Shown piece after piece: positions 1-11,300 of a stretch of DNA of 64,000 bases (the stretch's first letter is position 1; each line of letters opens with the position of its first letter). The notes below the pieces were generated by a model. It searched no databases and was not told the origin of the DNA. It was given only the letters and a program-made list of their open reading frames with translations. Position numbers and translations under genes: made by a program. Source of the DNA: Owenia fusiformis (taxonomy: Eukaryota > Annelida > Polychaeta > Sabellida > Oweniidae); the NCBI GenBank assembly GCA_903813345.2, contig CAIIXF020000011.1, positions 14,121,754 through 14,185,753 on the forward strand, read 5' to 3'.

Positions 1-1133
1 TGGGGTTACAATGCATATTTGACTTTTCCCTCTAAAAGTTTAAAATTCATCTATTCTTTATACTTTTCTTAGTTTGATTCAATAAAATTAACATTGGATT
101 CCAGACAGTTATCAAATTCTCAGACATTTGATTAATATAGATATTTGTACTTCCTTTGACCAGTGGCTGGTGTGACTGAGATTCGAATCTAATCTGTTTC
201 ATTTTTATGTAAATTGAAAGGAATAAGGTTTTATTTTAAGCGTTTTAACTATCTTTTACGTTTGGCGTGCAGCTCAACTTAATACACAATCAAAGGACAG
301 AATACAGAAATAAGAACATGCCTTTTATTTGTTATTCAAGCTCGAGCAATATCCCCGTTATAAAACCAAAATACGCACCTTGGTCATCGCAGAAATGGTC
401 TTACAACAAACCTATATGTGCCGCTTGTGTCTGTAACTTAATATATAAAAAAAGTACTGAATATAAAATACGATTCTGAATAAAAACATTAAGAACGTGG
501 TTTGCGTTATTCATTTATTTATTTATAAGAACGCGCTCGTCTTTTGAACTTTATAAATGAGACCATTAGCTTAATTAGTAATAGTAATTGTTGTACATGT
601 ATTGTTTTCCAGGGTTTTCTAATAATAAAAAATATACGTTCCCAAATAAAAAAAATTGAAGAAGAATCTTGATAACAATCCAATAAACAATATCAAGTTT
701 AAAATCCGACAATAAGCTGCTTACGCGCCGGCCGTTAAAGTTTCTGAATTTAATAACAAAGTGCATGTGACTGTAATTATATCCATTGATGTTGTAAACT
801 TTACTACATGTAGGTTTAAACAGAGACATTTAAAACTGGTTTGCACTCGACAGAGTTATGTTTATGTCTTTTGAACGGTGGCTCTATCTCGATGCATCTG
901 TTAATAAATGATACTATAAGCTTTATTGGATGGTGAATTCACCTTTTCAAATTCAAATCCCCAAAAAATAAAGCACACAATTTAAGCGTGACAAAAAAGA
1001 GCAAAACTAAAAACCTGTTAACCTGTTAACCTATAGTGCCTGACATTATGTTAATGAATAATTTCCACATGTTGAAATATATTGCTATTTGATTGAGTTC
1101 AAGACAAAACATTTTGGAATTGTTTTACATTAT
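1..1133. other. Noncoding AT-rich stretch
   Basis: No gene is supported here. Short ORFs (for example 267-479 and 575-829 minus) are low-complexity, lack homology I recognise and have no splice or codon support. The stretch could contain untranslated or first exons of the downstream IRAG-like gene, but nothing in the sequence identifies them. Confidence 0.5.
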
Positions 1134-1304
1134 ACAAATAGTGACTGCCATTGAGGGCAATAGTGTAAATTATTTCCCCGAGGGAATATCCTCTACAATG
1201 TACTATTCCCGAAGCCTGCGGCTTCGGGAATAGTACATTGTAGAGGATATTCCCAAGGGGAAATCATTTACACTATTGCTCGAAATTAGGCAGTCACTAT
1301 TTGT
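1134..1304. repeat. Long near-perfect palindrome (hairpin, ~170 bp)
   Basis: The arms 1134-1216 and 1220-1304 are reverse complements around a 3-base loop (TGC). The inner 35 bp (1182-1216 against 1220-1254) are perfect. The outer ends read ACAAATAGTGACTGCC and GGCAGTCACTATTTGT. The sequence motif (ATTCCC...GGGAAT) recurs at 1715-1770, so the hairpin is probably part of a larger foldback element reaching about 1845. A further inverted pair, TTTTATTATATACCC near 1304 and GGGTATATAATAAAA near 1828, supports this. Confidence 0.85.
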
Positions 1305-1845
1305 TTTATTATATACCCTATACTGACTCTTGTCCCGTTTCCTCTGCGAAGGCCAAAAAGGCTTAGAAAGCCCCCTCCCCGGGTCCATTGTTAGCATTAT
1401 AAGCTGTGACGTCATCAGATGCTCAACAGAAATTTTTGCCTCTGAGACTCTCACTTGACAAATTCAATCGCGTTTAACACGCGGAATAGATTATCATAAC
1501 ACTTGAAATTACACAGACGTATTGAGCTTAGGGAACTTTATACACGTTGCTTATATTGTATCGTTCACGCATGTCTGTCATGGTGAACGGAGTTGATTTG
1601 TGTTTGTGCTCATCCTCCATTTTTCTGTTTTTCGTCTGTGCAGTGATGATGCGCAGACGTTTCCAAGGGTAATAGAACTTGCAATTGTGACGTCAGCAGG
1701 CAATAGTTCAAATGTATATTCCCGCTGACGTCACATTTGAGGGAATATAACTTTCCGAGGGAAATAGTAAATCTAATCCGGAACACGTGACTAGGTATTG
1801 ACCAATCAGGATTAGTGTTACATATTGGGTATATAATAAAATGTA
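1305..1845. mobile_element. Probable foldback/MITE body next to the palindrome
   Basis: It is bounded by an inverted repeat of about 15 bp (TTTTATTATATACCC at about 1304, its complement at about 1828-1842). It contains two GACGTCA-type sites (about 1408 and 1690) and repeated fragments of the palindrome. No coding sequence is present. Superfamily not assigned. Confidence 0.45.
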
Positions 1846-2680
1846 ATATTCCTCGGATTTGATGCATACCCGGGGATGCATACACATGTTTCAAAATCAG
1901 AGACAAGGGTCTTATGACGGGGTCTTATATTTGGCAAACCAATCAACAAGTAGTATTATATTGTCACAAAAGATAAATTACTTATACCTTTTAAAACTGC
2001 GGTTAGGTAGCATCTTGATTACAGTAAAGACAGGCCATCTAGGAATTAGTTTTGCCTCTCATTTCTTAAACTGGCTTCGTTAAACAGTGCCAAAATATTT
2101 AAGTCGGAGCCAAAAACAAGACTATTTTTTATATTTAAATCCCCTCACCCTGTCAATGTCTATGCCTGCATCTGGTTTTTCCCACCTTCGGGAGGGAGCT
2201 AGTATACACATAGATTACTTACTGGCCATGGATGGGGGGCACAGAAACGAACATTCTGGGGTCATAAGGGATAATTGGGGAAGGGGAGGGGTGGTGGTGA
2301 ATAGTGAAGTCCGGGAGTGAAATTAAGGGGTACTGAAATCTTTCTTTTGATATTTAGTGCTTGGATAGAGACTTGTTTCCACTCCCCACATTCTAGTTGA
2401 ATTTAAATATTTGATCCAAAGGAGTTATTTCAAATCAAACTTGCATTCCGATTAATTAACACTCCCATGATTGTACCGCTTCACTATTGTCTAAGATAAT
2501 CATAATGCATTCACGGGACACTATAGTCTTCCTTTTAAACTTTAGTGGTTGGGTGGAGACTTGTGTCCCTGACCCGTACACTAGTAAATTTGTTAATTTT
2601 AAATATTTGATTTAGGGAGGTATTTGCAATCCAACTCTGATGATGCAAGACTAGTCAGCCAAGACTAAATTATGGACTTA
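1846..2680. other. Noncoding, with a diverged ~185-bp duplication
   Basis: The stretches near 2340-2450 and 2520-2640 share a diverged pattern (TTTAGTG...TGGA.AGACTTGT..CC...TAAATATTTGAT) and look like an old tandem duplication. ORFs at 1859-2083 and 2087-2320 show no protein-like features. Confidence 0.4.
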
Positions 2681-2681
2681 T

Positions 2682-4130
2682 TAGGAGGCCCCATCGGGGG
2701 GCCTCCTATCAATTTTGTAGATATTATTCTTTATTCTTTATTCTTTATTCTTTATTCTTTATTATTATTTATTCTTCCTCCCTCTTTTTCTCCTACTTCT
2801 AGCTAGGTCTGAGTTAACTCTTATATGCTCCTACTAGGAACCTTGGCGGGAAAGGAATTTTTATCTAGGTCAAGGTCAAAGGTCAAAATCTAGGTCAACT
2901 CTAAGTTTTTTTAAAGTTTCTCAAATCCTGACACTACACATCAATATTTTTGGCTGAATTTTTGCATACAGATAGATATTAGTATTCTATTAGTCTTAGC
3001 CTTTTGCCGTCTAGAGAAATTTTGCCTAGATTTTGAGATATTGAAGGTCAAAAAAAGGTCAAAAAAGGTATTTTTTCAACTTGCTTCAAATTGACCAATT
3101 TTTTTTTTAAAACTCATCTACAAGTTCTCAGGATTCCAAATCTGACCTTACTTTTGACCTTTGACCTTTGGTTGACCTTCAATGACCTCCGAAAGGTCAA
3201 AAAAGTTGATTTTTCAAATCGACTTTCTGGATTCAAATTTAGGTATATTTATTCACAAAATATCTTCTGAGGTCTAAAAAAGTAAAATTTGCAAGGTCAA
3301 AGGTCAAGGTCATCAAAGGAAATCACAAACTGTGTTTTCTAAGTTTCTCAAAATTGGAGACTACAAATCAATTTTTTTTACTGAAAGTCAGAATATATAT
3401 TCCTCTAAAGGTTCTACACATATTAGCAATTGACTATTTATTAAAATTTTGCTCCAGTTTTGAGATATTAGAACTCAAAAACTGAAAAAAGGTCAAATTT
3501 CAAAATTTTTCAAGCTCAAATTTCAACTTGCTCTAAATTGACCTAACTTTTTTTTAAAAAGCATCTACAAGATCTCAGGAACTCAAATCTGACCTTAGTT
3601 TTGAACTATGACCTTTAGTTGACCTTCAGTGACCTTCGAAAGGTCAAAAAAGTTAATTTTTCAAATTGATTTTCTGGATTTAAATTTAGGTTTCTTCAAT
3701 CAGAAAAGATATACTGAGGTCTAAAAAAGTAAAACCTGTAAGGTCAAAGGTCAAGGTCATCAAACAAGATCACAAACTGTGTTTTCTAAGTTTCTCAAAG
3801 TTTGTGACTACAAATCAATATTTTTGAATTAAAGTCAGGATATACATTCCTCTAAAGGTTTTACACATAATAACAATTGATTATCTATTAAAATTCTGCA
3901 CCAGTTTTGAGATATTGGACCTCAAAAACTGAAAAAGGTCTAATGTTGAAATTTTCAAGGTCAAATTTCACATTGCTTCAAATTGACCAAACTTTTTTTT
4001 AAAAATCATCTACAAGATGCCTGGAGTTCATATATGTCCTTGTATTTAAAATTTGACCTTTGGCTGACCTTTAAATGTTCAAAAAAGCCTACAGGGCCTC
4101 CGTAAGATTGCTTGCAATCTTCTAGTTATT
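2682..4130. mobile_element. GGTCA-rich interspersed repeat with ~430-bp internal tandem units
   Basis: It starts with a hairpin AGGAGGCCCC/GGGGGGCCTCCT (about 2683-2708) and a TATTCTT microsatellite (about 2723-2765). About three diverged units of about 430 bp follow, each with AAGGTCAAAGGTCAAGGTCA, AAACTGTGTTTTCTAAGTTT and TCATCTACAAG...CTCAGGA blocks. The right end (about 4087-4130) carries GGGCCTCCGTAAG and a small palindrome AGATTGCTTGCAATCT. Fragments of the same family occur at 24.5-25.3 kb and 47.70-47.89 kb, so it is dispersed. No coding capacity. Confidence 0.7.
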
Positions 4131-5321
4131 ATTTAGACTATTGAGTTCATTAAATTATAATTCCATAGATATCGTATTTAATCCTGTCAACACAATCATG
4201 GTATTAATTGGCATGATGAGTAATCAGGTTTAAAAAGTTGTTTAGATTAATGATAGTATTAGGAAAATCCTAATTCAAAGTTTTTGTTCTCTCGCAATCC
4301 AGAGCAAACCACTCGCCGGGCAAGTATTCTTTAAAAACGTGAAGTTTTCACCATGTTGAGCAGTTTTGAAAATTGTCCAATTTGAACCATCGCCTTGTAT
4401 ATTTTTATAACTGCCCCCCCCCCTTGACACTCAAGTGTAAGAATCCTTTCCACACTGTCAATGGTTTTACAAAACAGTTCATTTCAGGAAGGGGGAGGGG
4501 TGAGTGTGGAGAACAATCACTGACTGCGCATTTGTATGATTGAACATTATACACTTATCATAAATTCGTAAAGAATAGTTTTAAAATAAACATGAGTTAC
4601 TTGTAATTATCAGACCGATCTTTTATGGACAATATTATATATCAGACTCTTTTATGGACAATTTTATATGTGCGAAGAATTATTAAACGCTTGCTGCATG
4701 CAAACATACAACACTTTTTAATTGGAATACTTTACTTAGTTAATTAACACAGTAGTCATATGACACACGGATAAGACGTAACTGGTCCGGGGATAAGCTC
4801 TATCTATCTAAATAGTGTGAACTTTTTATTCCTGAGAATTAGTGGTTAGTCTTGATTATTACTTATGGATAACACATAACGTATTCTTTCTTAGTAGTGC
4901 TTACAAAATAGTGTTTCCCGTTGTGTTAGTAGGGGGTTCACCCTTGGCCATTTTTTTCAAAATCATGCGTTTTTTACCATTCAGAGCACTTTTCAAGTAG
5001 TTTTTGGTCAAAATTGTCAAATGAGAACCCAAAGGAGTTTTTTGAAAAGTAAACCCCTCTTGCAATAACTGGCTATGGGGCTGTATGATATCATAAATCA
5101 TTCTTAAGCACATTAAAACTAGGCTTGATGGAGCAACTCCACAAGAAGTTCAGATGGCTCAACCAGATGCACTTTTATGCATAAAAGTTCATATTTTTGA
5201 AATTAAGGGGGGAGAACATATTTATTTGATACCCTGTACAATTCTCAGAATTAATTTATGTTTTGAGAACATAGTAAAGTGATGCATGCATAAAATATTC
5301 ACACCATTTTATAAATTTCAG
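4131..5321. other. Noncoding; upstream of the first recognised IRAG exon
   Basis: Only short features are seen: a C-rich/G-rich complementary pair near 4415 and 4490, and a 31-bp tandem duplication with TTTTATGGACAAT near 4620-4662. Any upstream coding exon of the IRAG-like gene was not recognised. Confidence 0.4.
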
Positions 5322-5381
5322 AAGTCCACAAAGCTTGATGAATTACTTAGCCTGTTGAATGAATTGACAAGAGCCAATGAG
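5322..5381 (+). CDS. IRAG-like exon 1 of those recognised
   Basis: This 60-nt phase 0-0 exon lies between AATTTCAG and GTGAGT. It encodes KLDELLSLLNELTRANE, a short helical Leu/Glu-rich segment that joins in frame to the 9046 exon. Earlier exons must exist because there is no start codon. Confidence 0.72.
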
Positions 5382-8300
5382 GTGAGTTTCATTTTCAAAC
5401 TCAGGTTGATATTGTTGACTAATGTATCTCTGTCTTTCATAACAAAGAGTTAAATAATTACATGATAGTACTGTTTAATTTGTGAAAAGTAAGATAAAAC
5501 TCAATAGAAATAGCAAAGTCCTATACACCAATCCAAAAGTGAGAGTAGGAAAATAGGTCAATTTTTTAATTTTGAAATCTCATAAATCGAATGAATAGTA
5601 TTTCATTGTTAATTATAGGCTACCATGTCACTAAAAATTGGGAGGAAATATATTCACAAGAGTATAGGTAGAGTGTCTGAGTTTTCATTGCGCATGTAGT
5701 AGATGCTTTTTTGGTGGTGGCTCTTCATATGCTGTAGTTGTATGATTATACATATTCAAATTCCAGGGTGTGAATAGCTTTTTATAATAGCTCCTACTAA
5801 TACTTGTGTAGTCTTTATTATCCTACACCTAGTGTACTAAATGTATATAAGAACAAAAAAATGAATTTGATATCTATCAGTCTATTAGCAAAATGAATAA
5901 CTGGTTGATATCACCACAATATACTCCGGAGCACCAATATGCAGAGGATATTTTGATGAATACCCCAGAAAACCCCATATTGCTATTTTAGTACACTACT
6001 AGCAAGTGTAGGATAAAAAGAACATCCTATGATTTTTTAGAATATCATTTTAATCTACTCAGTGATATTGCGCGCAGATATCAATATCACCTCGTAGATG
6101 AAAATGATATTCCTCAAAATCATAGAATATCCTATAAACATCCACTTCTATGATAAATATTGTTACATAGTCATCTTGCGCTTGGTGTGGGAGCCAGCAT
6201 GTGTGTGTCTACAGCTAGCTTGCTGTGTTTTACCTGAAACTTAAACCCAACCCTGATTTATGTAGTGTGTAGAATTGTGTACTGATATTTCTAGCATGTC
6301 TTTACATCACTTTCCCAAATGATGTACAGTATCAGGCCCGTAAGACACTTTTCTCCAAGGGGGGTGCGGTTTTAACTAAAGAGAAAATAAAATTGTCAAT
6401 TTTTTGCCGTGTAAATCAAATTGCGTAAGTCAAGGGGGGGGGGTCGGTTACTCCCTATATTTTGTAGTATTTTATTGTTTTCGTATTGTTTTTAGACTAA
6501 ATATTGTATGAGAAATTTAAATGCCCGAGAACTTTTACCAGTTCAAGATCACATTTAGTGATTTCTGGACCCTTTCAAGGTGTTTTAATTGAAATAGAAT
6601 CTATTGATAAGAAATTCAGATTTTTTCAATCATTTTCTTCTTAGGGGGGCAGCAAGGAAAATTTTACTAATTCAAGTTGCTGTCTGGTTATTTCTGAGCA
6701 CTTTTAATGTGTTTGAGTAAATGAATGCTTTAGTTTTTGGAGTGGGTTGCCAGAAATTTAAATTTTTATGTTTTTATGATTTCATTATGTCACTTGGTGA
6801 CTTCTAGGCACTTTTAAAGTGTTTAAAATAACAAATGCAACTTCCAAACTTGTGAGGAGTGACCCACTCCCCTTAGAAAATTTTACACTTTTGAGATGCC
6901 ATTTGGTGCTTTCTGGGCACTTTTAAAGTGAATGAGTCAATAAAAAGTGAATTTTTTTTCAAATTCTTTTTGGGGATGTCAAAGAGAATGAGAGGGTGAA
7001 GTGGGGTGGAGTGCCAGAGGGGGGGGGGGGCGAGGGGTTGCCCCAAGAAACAATGACCATATCAAGGTGCCATTTGATGATGTCTGGGCACTTTAAAAAT
7101 GTCTGAGACAATACATGAAATTCAGAATTTCCTCAATTGTTTTGTGGGGGTGTGAGGGGTGGCCAACTCTTCCAGAAAATTTTACAATTTTAAGATGATA
7201 TTTGGTGCTTCTGGGCACTTTTAAAGTGTATGATTACATTTTTTTAAATTGTTGGGGGTGTCAAAGGGGATACCAGAGGGGGAGGTGGGATTAGGGTGCC
7301 AGAGGGGGAGCAAGTGTTTGTCCCCCATATCTGCCCCCAGAAACATTGACCATATCAAGGTGCTATTTGATGAAGTCTTGGCACTTTAAAAGTGTCTGAG
7401 ACAATGCATGAAATAAATTCAGAATTTTTGTCAATTGTTTTGTGGGGGATGTGAGGGGTGGCCTACTTCCCTGGAAAATTTTACAATTTTAAGATGCTAT
7501 TTGGTGCTTCCTGGGCACTTTTGAAGTGTATGACACGATAAAAAAATTTGAAAAAATCACAATATTTTGGGGGATGTCAAAGGGGGAGGGGTACCAGAGG
7601 GGGGGGGGTGGGGATGCAAGAGGGCGAGTAAGTGTTAGTCTCCCAGAATCATTGACTATATCAAGGAGCTATTTGATGATGTCTGGGCACTTAACATGTG
7701 TCTGAGATGATACATAAAATAAATTCAGAACTTTTCAATTGTTTTTTGGGGTGTGAGGGGTGGTCCACTCCCCCTACAAAATTTTACAATTTTAAAACGC
7801 TATTTAGTGCTCTCTGGGCACTTTCAAAGTGTATGAGTTAATTTAAAAATTGAGAAAATCACAATTTTTTCAATTTTTTGGAGGGGTGTCAAGGGGGGCG
7901 AGGGTGCCAGAGGGGGAGGTGGGATGGGGATCCCGAAGGGGAGCAAGTGTTAGTCCCCCAGAAACATTGACTATATCAAGGAGCTATGTGATGATGTGTG
8001 GGCACTTGGGCACTTTAAAATTGTCTGAGACAATACATAAAATTAATTCAGAACTTTTCCATTGTATTGAGGGGGTGTGAGGGGTGGCCCACTCCCTCTG
8101 GAAAATTTTACAATTCTAAGATGTTATTTGATGCTTTCTGGGCACTTTAAAAGTGTATGAGATGATGAAAAAAAATTAAAAATTTTCAAAATTCTTTTTT
8201 TAATTTTTAAATTTTTTTGGGGGTGTCAAAGGGGGGTGCGGTCGCACCCATCGCACCCCCCCATCTGACGGGCCTGAGTATAAAGATCTTTTTCCACCTG

Positions 8301-11300
8301 GGGATATCCCTGCATTTTCTGAATCTTTAGAAATAGTATTCATGCATTCATTCATCATTCTATTTTGCCTTATTCATGTGTAATGTCTTTTATCAGAATT
8401 TTATAATTGCTTTATTAGTGACTAATAACGCAGATGCGAGTAGGTAGTTACCAGTTTCACCACCAGGTGGCTCGTTCGGGTCAGATAGCATGGCGGGTAT
8501 AGTAGAAAGTTCCCTTTAACTTAAATTACATCTGTTTTAGTGGTTCAATTTTCATATAACCCTTATGTATCTAATAGTTATGCAAATCAAAATATGTCCA
8601 GTAAATGAAAATGTTATCTGACCAATACAAGAAAAGATATTCGACTTTTTGTGATTTCGTAACATGGGCTCTATGGAGAATCAACCCGAACTAGAAGTCA
8701 CACTTTCAAAAATAATTAAATTTTCAAACTTGATAAACAATTTTCGAAACCATATTTCTAGATGTACTTTTACATGTAGATTTCAAATATAACATCGCTT
8801 TGACTGAATTTTGAATATTTAATGGCGTAAATCAAGATTTTTTCTACTCGCATCTAGTCTATTGATTGTGAACTCTGAAATTCTCCCTTCTCCCTATTGT
8901 GTGTGTATTGTTAAGTTAAGTGTTCCGTATATTTATAAGTATAAGATTGATTTCAGTGATATAGTAGTTAAATCTTAAAATATGTTAACTTATTGTAAAA
9001 CATATTCTCTGGACTGTAGAGCTCAACTTTTCTTTTAATTTAAAGGTTCTTAAGACAGAGAAAACAGAACTACATAATGAACTAGTGGAAGTCAGGAGAA
9101 CTGTAGCAAGGTATATGTCATAAAGTTCTTATCATTTCTTGTCTGTCATGAGAAATTTTGTAATTGCATGATTCACTGGTTTTTAACAGTTGGTATCTAA
9201 GAAGTACATGTACATGCAAATAGGAGCTCACAAAATAGAGGCATGTGAATTGGAATGACATGCATGATTCACGGATTTAAACAGTTGGTGTCTGAGAAGT
9301 ATATGTACATGCAAATAGGAGCTCACAAAACAGAGGCATGTGAATTGGAAATGACAGAAGTTTAGACTATGCCGGATTTTTTAGAAGCCAAAGCCATTAC
9401 CTAAATAAATTACCTAAGTAAAAACTTATAATAGAAAAACAATCTTTCGGAGTAAAGGATGCCTGCGCCATTTTCAATACCTTTGTTTTTGATCAGAACT
9501 GGGTTCCAACAGAATGCCTGCAAAGTTACAAATGAAATAGCCATTGCATGGAGTGCTCTATTTTGTCAAAAATGAAACAGGTTTTAAGGTCAAAAATATT
9601 AATATAAATATTAATATTAAGTTCTAAATAATTGCTATTTCTTTGTAAATTGTCATGCTTCAGTGAATTGGGAAAATTATTTGATCGCAACCCTTGATCC
9701 CCTCTGTCACGCCATCTGATATCCTATCATCTCATTACCCTGCCATGTAATGTACAAAATATGATTTTAATTTCCATTAATCTAATGTTTCAGTCTTGAA
9801 GAAAGACAAAGATGTGCCACACCACTTCTAGACTCCACTGATGATGACATCATGCCTATTAAGCTTGCCCCAACTGCCAGCAGCACCCCCTTTAGGCAGC
9901 CTGCCTCATTAGGTTCTGAGTTGAGAGACCAGGTCAGTGAAATTGTATATGACCAGGCCCGTAGCCAGGGGGGATTGAATATGCGATCAACTCTAATTCT
10001 GTTCAAATGTATCCTCTGTATATATGAAATATTATAGAGGATGTCCTTTGATTTTTGAGGGATATCATTTTTTATCCATGAGTGGATATCTCATTCACTC
10101 ATGCTACGCTCATTTTGGAGATGGGTAATATTCATGAGTGAAAGAAGTTGATAGCCAAAGAAAATCATAGGATATCCTATTTATCCCAGTCTTGTCACAT
10201 TTAGTTTTTCAATGAAGATTGGCTTTTTAGTATTAATAAAATTATGTATATTTTTCATGTTTTTGAGTATGTATCATGTATTAATGATATTATGATTATG
10301 AATTTCATTGCAGATAATGGTAGATGACACTGACTTGCCTTCCCCACTTTGTGAGAAACCATTCGAGTTGAGGCCTCCTTCATTCAACAATGAATATTTT
10401 GGTAAATAACACTTACTTCACTTTGATGCATATGACATACTAGTTTTCTGCATGAAAAAATTGTGTATATGATGTCAATTCTGACCCGTCGCCATTACTG
10501 AATATATACTAGTGTATACATGTACCAAAATGCAAGCAAAAGTGTAAACAATATACTAACACACACAATACAATGTATTTCATAAATAAACAAAAATGGG
10601 TGACTTAAAATGCTGAAAGATATGTACATTTTCTACAAGTTTTGGTATGAAAACACACAAAATATTATGATATAAACTCTCCCATTTATTGTCCTGTTAC
10701 AGCCGAGTGTGTGGCTGAGAGAGACTGGCAAGCAGAAGAGGATGAAATAGCTGCCCTCCTGCAACAAAAAACAACTGGCATGAAAGATGGCATTGAAAAC
10801 ATTGTGAGTTATGAATTGTATATTGAGACGATATTGTTCAATTTACTCTTCCCATTGCAGGTGTTAACACTCGTTATTGGTCGAAAGACTAATATCACAC
10901 CGGAATAGCCCGATAACGGTAAAGTTAGATGCCGTTTTCTCATATGACTAGCAAAGATACAGCCATCTTTATCCCATGCAAGATATTGCCATCTTTCATC
11001 CTAAAAAGTAACACGTGCAAGATGAGATTTACTTATTGTTTCAATATATGCTAACACCCCTACAACGAACAATATTGAAACATGGTGGCAGCGGTGGGAT
11101 TTCTTGAGTGACATTCTTGACCCAATACGTCAACTTATGAAAAAGGACGTAAACTTCTATTGGGGACCTTCTCAAGAAGAAGCTTTTCAAAAGATGAAAG
11201 ATCTTGCAACTAAAACTCCTATTCTTAGGTATTATGATCCGTCTAAAGAATTAGTCATTCAATGTGATGCTTTGGAATAACCTTCCACCAGATTTTAGAA

